Under the pieces are notes generated by a model. The model was given only the letters and a program-made list of their open reading frames with translations. It did no database searches and was not told the origin of the DNA. Positions 1-5,752 of a stretch of 5,752 nt of DNA are shown here, piece after piece (position 1 is the stretch's first letter; every line of letters starts with the position of its first letter). Position numbers and translations under genes: made by a program. The stretch is from Paracoccaceae bacterium. Its GTDB lineage: Bacteria > Pseudomonadota > Alphaproteobacteria > Rhodobacterales > Rhodobacteraceae. The DNA lies in contig JALWQC010000251.1 of assembly GCA_027080755.1 (NCBI GenBank), positions 1-5,752 of the forward strand, given 5' to 3'.

Positions 1-328
1 CGCCGAAAAGGTGCCGGAATTCCGCCCCTCGCCCGGCAAGATCACGCAGTTCCACGCCCCCGGCGGGCTGGGCGTGCGGATGGACAGCCATATTTACGAC
101 GGCTATTCCATCCCGCCCTATTACGACAGCCTGATCGGCAAGCTGATCGTGCATGCGCCGGACCGTTCCGCCGCCCTCGCCCGCCTGAAACGCGCGCTGG
201 ACGAGCTGGTCATCGACGGGGTGGACACCACCATCCCGCTGCACCACGCCTTGCTGGAGGAAAAGGACATCCTGAACGGGGATTACGATATCCACTGGCT
301 GGAAAAATGGCTGGAGCATTTCGGATAA
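1..328 (+). CDS. accC: Biotin carboxylase subunit of acetyl-CoA carboxylase, C-terminal 108 residues (5' end outside window)
   Basis: AccC carboxylates the biotin on the carrier protein AccB, using ATP and bicarbonate, in the first half-reaction of acetyl-CoA carboxylase (cytoplasm, fatty-acid synthesis). Only the C-terminal domain is here; the frame is open from base 2 to the TAA at 326-328. Visible family motifs are FRPSPGKI, then GLGVRMDSHIYDGY (its Arg aligns with the catalytic Arg338 of the E. coli enzyme, which sits in GVRWESHI), IPPYYDSLIGKLIVH, and DGVDTTIPLH near the end. The GTG at base 11 lies inside the conserved region, so it is an internal Val codon and not a start. accB would be expected upstream, outside the window. 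aat follows after three bases in the same frame, which suggests co-transcription. The identity is firm; total length cannot be judged. Confidence 0.96.
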   Translation, partial: AEKVPEFRPSPGKITQFHAPGGLGVRMDSHIYDGYSIPPYYDSLIGKLIVHAPDRSAALARLKRALDELVIDGVDTTIPLHHALLEEKDILNGDYDIHWLEKWLEHFG

Positions 329-331
329 CCC

Positions 332-979
332 TTGAGCGATAACCTGAAAATAACGCCCGAGCTGTTGCTGAACGCCTATTGCTCGGGCATTTTTCCCATG
401 GCCGAAGACGCCGACACCCCCGAGGTTTTCTGGCTCGATCCCTCCGAGCGCGGCATCATCCCGCTGGAAGGGTTCCATGTTTCCCGCAGCCTGAAAAAAC
501 GTCTGCTTTCCGGCGCTTACCGTTTTACCGCCAATGTCTGTTTCGACCGGATCGTCGATGCCTGCGCCGGTCGGGAAAAGACCTGGATCAACACCGAAAT
601 TCGCCAGCTATACAGCCGCCTGCACATCATGGGCTACGCCCATTCCATAGAAGTCTGGAGCGCAAAGGGCCTGATCGGCGGGCTTTATGGCGTTTGCATC
701 GGGGGGGCGTTTTTTGGCGAAAGCATGTTTTCGCGCGATACGGACGGCTCCAAACTGGCGCTGGTGGCCTTGGTGGCGCGTCTGAACTACGGCGGGTTCC
801 GCCTGCTGGATACGCAATTCCTGACCGACCATCTGGCCACTATGGGCGGGATCGAGATTCCGAAAAAGGCCTATCACGAAAGGCTGGAAGAGGCGCTGCA
901 AGCGGATGCCAATTTCTGGGCGCTGCCCGACAATGCGTCCCCTCAGGAACTCTGGCAGCTTAGCACCCAGACGTCATAG
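332..979 (+). CDS. aat: Leucyl/phenylalanyl-tRNA--protein transferase
   Basis: Aat transfers Leu or Phe from aminoacyl-tRNA to the N-terminal Lys or Arg of proteins, making N-degrons that ClpS delivers to ClpAP (cytoplasm). The product has 215 residues, near the usual alphaproteobacterial length. Motifs in order: AYCSGIFPM at 15-23, WLDPSERGIIPL at 34-45, TWI at 84-86, HSIEVW at 104-109, YGVCIGGAFFGESMFS at 119-134 and LLDTQ at 158-162. Glu130, Asp160 and Gln162 match E. coli Glu156, Asp186 and Gln188, with the same 32-residue Glu-Gln spacing. The start is taken as TTG at 332, since the accC stop lies just upstream in frame and the next ATG (398-400) would cut off the conserved N-terminal motif. 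No good ribosome binding site is seen, so translation is probably coupled to accC. The last 37 bases overlap the convergent DUF2155 gene. Confidence 0.96.
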   Translation: MSDNLKITPELLLNAYCSGIFPMAEDADTPEVFWLDPSERGIIPLEGFHVSRSLKKRLLSGAYRFTANVCFDRIVDACAGREKTWINTEIRQLYSRLHIMGYAHSIEVWSAKGLIGGLYGVCIGGAFFGESMFSRDTDGSKLALVALVARLNYGGFRLLDTQFLTDHLATMGGIEIPKKAYHERLEEALQADANFWALPDNASPQELWQLSTQTS

Positions 980-1407
980 CGCGGGTGGTCCAACGCCGAT
1001 AGCGCGGGACTGGAGGCAAACATCCACCCCTTGAAGCGCGGGGCCGGTTCGCGGATATCACGGATTTCCAGCTCGGCAAAGGCATCGGCGGTGATGTCCC
1101 CTTGCGGATAGCGGCACTGGATCAACGTGATTTCCAGACGTTTGAAACGGATGGTTTCGCCGGTTTTCAGACTCAGATCCTCGACCGTGCCGTTCAGACG
1201 GTCCAGCCCGCGCAGGTTGGCGCCGGTGCCGACATCCGACAGCGGCGGCGGGGTTTCGATCACCTCGTAGGGCACGGGGACGGAATTGGGGTTTTCCTGC
1301 AAAACCTCTGTGTTGGGGTCGGGCAGCAGTTCCTCTACGATGGACTGCGCGGCAAGGGGGCCGGCCAGCAGAAGCAGCCCCGACAGGAAAGCGGCCGTTC
1401 TATTCAC
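943..1407 (-). CDS. DUF2155 domain-containing secreted protein, function unknown
   Basis: With a GTG start at 1405-1407 the product has 154 residues. It opens with a classical signal peptide: a short basic n-region (MNRT), a hydrophobic core at 6-16 and a PLAAQS cleavage region, so it is probably periplasmic. A Pro/Glu-rich linker (about 29-56) leads into the DUF2155 domain (about 65-151), recognised by LRGLDRLNGTVEDL, RFKRLEITLIQCRYPQGD, FKGWMFASSPALSALDHPRYD and VWVLSC. Cys98 and Cys151 could form a disulfide; that is inference. Alternative starts are ATG at 1429-1431, whose only purine-rich run directly abuts it, and TTG at 1438-1440. The GTG is preferred because it has a GGGA at good spacing and gives a compact signal peptide. 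It overlaps the mlaD stop by 8 bases. No biochemical role is known to me for this family. Confidence 0.9.
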   Translation of the reverse strand: MNRTAAFLSGLLLLAGPLAAQSIVEELLPDPNTEVLQENPNSVPVPYEVIETPPPLSDVGTGANLRGLDRLNGTVEDLSLKTGETIRFKRLEITLIQCRYPQGDITADAFAELEIRDIREPAPRFKGWMFASSPALSALDHPRYDVWVLSCQSS

Positions 1408-1864
1408 TGTTGCTTGTCCCACTACTGTCATTCCCCACAAATTTCATCAGCAGATTGATCAGGCTGACCGATCCCTGCGTCAACAGAATTTCGTCGCCGT
1501 CTTCCAGCATAAACGGCGATCCCCCCGCCGTGATCTCCAGAAAGGCCCCGCCCAGCAGGCCATCCGTTGCGACCTTCACGTCCGAGTCATCCGGGATCTG
1601 CACCGTGTCGTTTACAGCCATACGGGTCACGGCGCGATAGGTTTCCTGATCCAGCGAAACCCCGGTCAGCGTGCCGATTTTCACGCCGGCAAGGCGCACG
1701 TCGCTACCGACATCCAGCCCCTCTACGCTGCGGAATTTCGCGGTCAGGGTGTATTGCCCGCTCCCCGCCGAAATCCCCGCCGCCGTAGAGGCATAATACA
1801 AAAACCCCGCCGCCACGGCCAGAACCGCGGCCCCGATCAGGGTTTCTGCTGCATGGCTGGCCAT
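1400..1864 (-). CDS. mlaD: MlaD-family (MCE domain) outer-membrane lipid asymmetry / phospholipid transport protein
   Basis: MlaD is the substrate-binding component of the MlaFEDB ABC transporter, which moves phospholipid between the outer and inner membranes. The product has 154 residues: a single N-terminal membrane anchor (about 9-29) followed by a periplasmic MCE domain (about 38-116). Family hallmarks are YTLTAKFRSVEGLDVGSDVR, then LAGVKIGTLTGVSLD, IPDDSDVKVATDGLLGGAFLEI, and the tail LLTQGSVSLINLLMKFVG. This matches the short single-MCE bacterial MlaD form. The ATG at 1862-1864 lies six bases after the stop of the NDUFA12-family gene, with no convincing ribosome binding site, so translational coupling is likely. 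Its 3' end overlaps the DUF2155 start. The transporter subunits mlaE and mlaF are not next to it here. The family call is firm; membership of a Mla system is inferred from the family. Confidence 0.93.
   Translation of the reverse strand: MASHAAETLIGAAVLAVAAGFLYYASTAAGISAGSGQYTLTAKFRSVEGLDVGSDVRLAGVKIGTLTGVSLDQETYRAVTRMAVNDTVQIPDDSDVKVATDGLLGGAFLEITAGGSPFMLEDGDEILLTQGSVSLINLLMKFVGNDSSGTSNSE
1417..1422 (-). promoter_or_regulatory. Ribosome binding site supporting the GTG start of the DUF2155 gene
   Basis: On the - strand the sequence reads GTGGGA, then nine bases (CAAGCAACA), then the GTG codon at 1405-1407. The GGGA core and its spacing favour this start over the upstream ATG at 1429-1431. 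The match to the Shine-Dalgarno consensus is modest, and the site lies inside the mlaD reading frame. Confidence 0.4.
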
Positions 1865-1870
1865 CGGGCG

Positions 1871-2242
1871 CTATTCCGGCTGCCAGGACTCGTAATCCTG
1901 AAAATGCACCGGCTTGGGCGACAACATGCTGCCCGGCGGGTGATAGGGATGCGAGGCCGTCAGGTTTTCCGTATGCGGTTTTTCCCATGCCTTGTGCGGC
2001 AGCGGGTCCGTCACCGGATTGTTGTCATAGGTGTGGTGCAGCCAGCCGTGCCATTCCGGTTCAATCCGCGAGGCCTCGATTTCCCCGTTGAAAACCACCC
2101 AGCGTTTTTTGCCGGCCTTGTCGGTATAGAACTTGTTGCCCTGGTCATCCTCGCCAACAAGGACCCCGTTGCGCCATGTGAAAATCTGGGTTCCGATCGA
2201 CTGGTTTTTCCACCAGACCAACGCCCGCAAAATGAAATTCAT
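1871..2242 (-). CDS. NADH:ubiquinone oxidoreductase (complex I) subunit, NDUFA12/B17.2 family
   Basis: The 123-residue product belongs to the NDUFA12 (B17.2) family, an accessory subunit of mitochondrial complex I that is also found in alphaproteobacterial complex I. It would act at the inner membrane on the cytoplasmic side. Recognisable segments are the N-terminal WWKNQSIGTQIFTWRNG (10-26), VGEDDQGNKFY (29-39), and RWVVFNGEIEASRIEPEWHGWLHH (47-70), followed by a Pro/His-rich tail ending in QDYESWQPE. There is no signal peptide or membrane span. The ATG at 2240-2242 is preceded by AGGA eight bases upstream, a good ribosome binding site. It lies 28 bases after clpX with no terminator between, and mlaD follows after six bases. 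The main nuo genes are not in the window, so the link to complex I comes from family knowledge. Confidence 0.93.
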   Translation of the reverse strand: MNFILRALVWWKNQSIGTQIFTWRNGVLVGEDDQGNKFYTDKAGKKRWVVFNGEIEASRIEPEWHGWLHHTYDNNPVTDPLPHKAWEKPHTENLTASHPYHPPGSMLSPKPVHFQDYESWQPE

Positions 2243-2270
2243 ATCCCGTTTCCTATCCTTTTGCCCGACT

Positions 2271-3536
<1,266 letters not shown>

Positions 3537-3542
3537 CAAAAT

Positions 3543-3547
3543 CTCCT
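3543..3547 (-). promoter_or_regulatory. Ribosome binding site fixing the clpX start
   Basis: On the - strand AGGAG stands six bases before the ATG at 3534-3536. This strong Shine-Dalgarno match decides for that start rather than the in-frame ATG at 3576-3578, which has no comparable site. Confidence 0.75.
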
Positions 3548-3602
3548 GAAACGGGCGCATGCACCGAGTCGTTTGCATTTATGGCCCTATTGGACCCCAG
3601 CT

Positions 3603-3625
3603 GTTCCGGCAATTCAAGCCGGAAC
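3603..3625 (-). repeat. Inverted repeat in the clpP-clpX intergenic region
   Basis: GTTCCGGC and GCCGGAAC form a perfect 8-bp inverted repeat around a 7-base AT-rich spacer (AATTCAA on the + strand). One mismatch further out is followed by two more possible pairs. In clpP-clpX RNA it would fold into a stable hairpin 24 bases after the clpP stop. No U-run follows on the - strand, so it is not a standard terminator. It may be a leaky terminator, a 3'-end stabilising stem for clpP mRNA or a protein-binding dyad. The rest of the 112-base gap holds the clpX ribosome binding site and no gene that I can see. Confidence 0.6.
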
Positions 3626-3648
3626 TGCCATATTCGGCCAAAGACCAC

Positions 3649-4281
3649 CTAGGCGTCCTTGTCGGCCCCGTCAGCGTGGTGATCGACGATCTTGTCGATC
3701 AGGCCCCAGTCGCGCGCTTCCTCGGCGGTCATGAAGTTGTCGCGTTCCAGCGCGTTTTCCACCGTTTCCAGATCCTGATCGCAATGCTTGACGTAAATCT
3801 TGTTCAAACGGTCGCGCAGTTCCAGAATTTCCTTGGCATGCAGCGCAATATCCGAGGCCTGCCCCTGGAACCCGCCCGAAGGCTGATGCACCATGACCCG
3901 CGAATTGGGCAGGCTGAAGCGCATCCCCGGTTCCCCCGCGGCCAGCAGCAGCGACCCCATAGAGGCCGCCTGCCCGATCACCAGCGTCGAAACCGGCGGG
4001 CGGATGTATTGCATGGTGTCATAGATCGCCAGACCGCTGGACACCACACCGCCGGGCGAGTTGATATACATGGAGATTTCCTTCTTCGGGTTCTCTGCTT
4101 CCAGAAACAGCAGCTGCGCCACGATCAGCGTGGACATGCCGTCATGCACCTGCCCGGACAGGAAAATAATCCGTTCTTTCAACAGGCGGGAAAAAATATC
4201 ATAGGACCGCTCGCCGCGTGCGGTCTGTTCCACCACCATCGGGACCAGCGAATTCATGTATGTGTCAATAGGATCGTTCAT
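3649..4281 (-). CDS. clpP: ClpP, serine peptidase subunit of the Clp proteases
   Basis: ClpP forms the double-heptamer proteolytic chamber used by ClpX and ClpA (cytoplasm). The product has 210 residues and aligns along its length with E. coli ClpP as I recall it. The catalytic triad is Ser107 (in GQAASMGS), His132 (in VMVHQPSGG) and Asp181 (in ERDNFM); the spacings of 25 and 49 residues equal those of E. coli Ser111-His136-Asp185. Other hallmarks are [18 protein letters not shown] near the N-terminus and YINSPGGVV at 72-80, with GG forming the oxyanion region. By homology a propeptide of about ten residues would be removed, so that the mature enzyme starts near SLVPM. The ATG at 4279-4281 has GAGG seven bases upstream. 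clpX follows after 112 bases and tig lies 162 bases upstream, the classic tig-clpP-clpX order. Confidence 0.98.
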   Translation of the reverse strand: MNDPIDTYMNSLVPMVVEQTARGERSYDIFSRLLKERIIFLSGQVHDGMSTLIVAQLLFLEAENPKKEISMYINSPGGVVSSGLAIYDTMQYIRPPVSTLVIGQAASMGSLLLAAGEPGMRFSLPNSRVMVHQPSGGFQGQASDIALHAKEILELRDRLNKIYVKHCDQDLETVENALERDNFMTAEEARDWGLIDKIVDHHADGADKDA

Positions 4282-4324
4282 GTCTCTGCCTCTTTTCAGG
4301 AGCCGACGGGATATCGGAAAACTC

Positions 4325-4352
4325 TTTATAGAAGGTTTAAATGCGCTTCAGG
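4325..4352 (-). promoter_or_regulatory. Candidate clpP promoter
   Basis: On the - strand TATAAA (4325-4330) is a good -10-like hexamer about 44 bases before the clpP ATG. At -35 spacing only a weak CCTGAA (4347-4352, 16-base spacer) is seen. An overlapping reading, CTTG followed after 16 bases by CATTTA, loosely resembles a heat-shock sigma (RpoH) site, which would fit a Clp gene. The location, between the tig terminator and clpP, is sensible, but the motif evidence is weak and no start site is known. Confidence 0.3.
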
Positions 4353-4392
4353 GGGTCTGCAAGGGGAAGTTTTCCAACGGGCGGACAATAAA

Positions 4393-4423
4393 CAGGGGGC
4401 GGATCCTGCGACCCGCCCCCCTG
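4393..4423 (-). terminator. Probable intrinsic terminator after tig
   Basis: Twenty bases after the tig stop the - strand can form a very GC-rich hairpin. Arms of about ten pairs (GGGGGCGGGT with ATCCGCCCCC, one G-T pair) close on a 6-base loop. The stem is followed by TGTTTATTG, a short imperfect U-rich stretch. The strong stem and its position between tig and clpP favour termination, perhaps incomplete given the interrupted U-run. Readthrough into clpP is possible. Confidence 0.6.
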
Positions 4424-4443
4424 AATTCGCCTGTTTTGCAGGA

Positions 4444-5752
4444 TTATTCCTTGTCGAGGTTCTTGATAGCCTCTTCCAGTTCCTCTTTGGAGACCTTCTT
4501 GTCCTCCACATCGGCCAGCTCGACGATGTAATCGACAACCTTGTCTTCAAAGATCGGGGCGCGCAGCTGCTGCTGGGCCTGCGGGTTTTTCTGCATGTAT
4601 TCGAAGAACTCGCGTTCCTGACCCGGATACTGGCTGGCCTGGTTGAACATGGCCTGCTGGATTTCCTGTTCGGAAACCTCGACGTTGTTCTTGTTGCCGA
4701 CCTCGGCCAGCAACAGGCCCAGACGCACGCGGCGTTCGGCCAGTTTGCGATGCTCGTCCGTGATCTCTATGTCGCCGTGGTCGTGGCCGTGATCCTCGGG
4801 GTGTTCATCGTGATAGAGCTGATGCGCGATCTGCTGTGCCTCGACTTCCACCAGCGAGGGGGGCAGTTCGAAATCGACCAGCTTGTCCAGCTCGTCCATC
4901 AGCTGGCGCTTCATCACCATACGGGCGGCGTTCTTGTATTCGCCGGCCAGGCTTTCCTTGATCTGGTCTTTCAGCGCGTCCAGATTTTCGGCGCCGAATT
5001 TGGCAGCCAGTTCATCGTTGACTTCGGCAGGCTTGGGTTCGCGGACCTCTTTCACCTTGCATTCGAAAACCGCGTCCTTGCCGGCCAGATTTTCCGCGCC
5101 GTATTCCTTCGGGAAGGTAACCTTCACGTCGATCTCGTCGCCTTCCTTGGCGCCGACCAGCTGGTCCTCGAAACCGGGGATAAAGCTGTTGGAGCCCAGA
5201 ACCAGCGGGTAATCCTCGCCGGCGCCGCCCTCGAAGGGTTCGCCGTCGATCTTGCCGAGGAAGTCGATCACAACCTGATCGCCCTCTTTCGCCTTGGAGC
5301 CTTTGCGGCGCTTCTCAAAATTCTGCGACTGGGCCGCCAGATTTTCCAGCGCCTCGTTCACGGCCTCGTCGTCGGCTTCGACCACCAGACGCTCCAGCTT
5401 CAGCTTGCTGAAGTCGGGGTCGGTGATTTCGGGCAGGACTTCGTAGGAAAGCTTGATTTCCACATCGTCGCCTTCTTTCCATTCCTCGTTGGCCATCTTC
5501 ACGTCCGGCTGCATGGTCGGACGGTCGCCGGACTTGTCGAAATGTTCCTGAATCGCGGCATCGACAGTTTCCTGAAGCGCCTCGCCCAGAACCGACTGGC
5601 CGAACATTTTTTTCATCACGGCAAAGGGAACATGCCCCTTGCGAAAGCCCTTCATCTCGAAATCGGCGCGCGCCGCTTCCAGTTTTTCGGTAACTTTGTT
5701 GTCCAGCTCTTCGGCGGTGATAATCATATCATACGCACGGTTAAGGCCTTCA
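4444..5752 (-). CDS. tig: Trigger factor, ribosome-associated chaperone (N-terminal few codons outside window)
   Basis: Trigger factor binds the ribosome at the exit tunnel, through L23, and shields nascent chains; it also carries a peptidyl-prolyl isomerase domain. The frame stays open to the window edge: upstream of the ATG at 5725-5727 it reads EGLNRAYD, which fits the start of the family, so the true start lies a few codons beyond base 5752. Counting from that internal Met, the ribosome-binding domain (1 to about 115) has the signature loop GFRKGHVP at 27-34, the FKBP-type domain covers about 148-228 ([14 protein letters not shown], then [16 protein letters not shown]), and the helical C-terminal chaperone domain runs to 427. 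Within the last lies a histidine-rich segment (306-317). A hairpin terminator follows the TAA at 4444-4446. Total length would be normal for the family. Confidence 0.97.
   Translation of the reverse strand, partial: EGLNRAYDMIITAEELDNKVTEKLEAARADFEMKGFRKGHVPFAVMKKMFGQSVLGEALQETVDAAIQEHFDKSGDRPTMQPDVKMANEEWKEGDDVEIKLSYEVLPEITDPDFSKLKLERLVVEADDEAVNEALENLAAQSQNFEKRRKGSKAKEGDQVVIDFLGKIDGEPFEGGAGEDYPLVLGSNSFIPGFEDQLVGAKEGDEIDVKVTFPKEYGAENLAGKDAVFECKVKEVREPKPAEVNDELAAKFGAENLDALKDQIKESLAGEYKNAARMVMKRQLMDELDKLVDFELPPSLVEVEAQQIAHQLYHDEHPEDHGHDHGDIEITDEHRKLAERRVRLGLLLAEVGNKNNVEVSEQEIQQAMFNQASQYPGQEREFFEYMQKNPQAQQQLRAPIFEDKVVDYIVELADVEDKKVSKEELEEAIKNLDKE

Noticed and set aside
379..963. A 194-codon + strand frame inside aat
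   Set aside because: It is an alternative frame of aat with an Arg-rich, low-complexity translation. The 332-979 frame carries every Aat motif.
976..1007. Direct repeat ATAGCGCGGG at 976-985 and 998-1007
   Set aside because: Both copies fall in DUF2155 coding sequence (SPALS and HPRYD segments) and are explained by conserved residues and codon choice.
3551..3565. Near-palindrome GGCGCATGCACC-like sequence upstream of clpX
   Set aside because: It is a short, imperfect palindrome that matches no operator I recognise and could arise by chance in GC-rich DNA.
3537..3578. Upstream ATG extending clpX by 14 residues
   Set aside because: The extension is unlike known ClpX N-termini, and a strong AGGAG site precedes the ATG at 3534-3536.
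3603..3625. Possible LexA (SOS) box, because GTTC occurs in the inverted repeat
   Set aside because: The alphaproteobacterial LexA site is a direct repeat GTTC-N7-GTTC; here the second half is inverted and the spacing does not match.
5725..5727. ATG as the tig start
   Set aside because: The frame continues upstream with EGLNRAYD, which belongs to the conserved trigger factor N-terminus, so this Met is internal.

Overview
The window looks like ordinary core chromosome from an alphaproteobacterium, most likely Rhodobacteraceae (Roseobacter group). The grounds are the GC-rich codon use, the protein sequences, an NDUFA12-type complex I subunit (typical of alphaproteobacteria and mitochondria), and the association of accC-aat with a DUF2155 protein, an MlaD protein and clpX. 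The assignment rests on recognition of these families and was not checked by a search.

Layout. On the + strand, the 3' end of accC (acetyl-CoA carboxylase biotin carboxylase, 1-328) is followed three bases later by aat (leucyl/phenylalanyl-tRNA--protein transferase, 332-979). Everything else is on the - strand, read right to left: tig (trigger factor, 4444-5752, its first few codons outside the window), a probable terminator (about 4393-4423), clpP (3649-4281), a 112-base gap with a perfect 8-bp inverted repeat, clpX (2271-3536), an NDUFA12-family subunit (1871-2242), an MlaD-family lipid-transport protein (1400-1864) and a secreted DUF2155 protein (943-1407). aat and the DUF2155 gene converge and overlap tail to tail by 37 bp. 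No stretch without a gene exceeds 162 bases.

How the genes fit together. tig, clpP and clpX form a protein quality-control block: trigger factor meets nascent chains at the ribosome, and ClpX unfolds substrates and feeds them to ClpP. aat is linked by function, because the Leu/Phe it adds to protein N-termini marks them for ClpS/ClpAP, which uses ClpP. The genes after clpX are spaced tightly enough (28 bases, 6 bases, then an overlap) to be one transcription unit. They encode cell-envelope and respiratory proteins: a complex I accessory subunit, an inner-membrane-anchored MCE protein and a small periplasmic protein.

I found no mobile element, CRISPR array, tRNA, rRNA or defence-like module, and no evidence of a previously undescribed system. 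The points worth a second look are small: the tail-to-tail overlap, the inverted repeat between clpP and clpX, the non-ATG starts, the MGF variant of the ClpX loop that docks ClpP, a histidine cluster in trigger factor, and an mlaD separated from its usual ABC partners.
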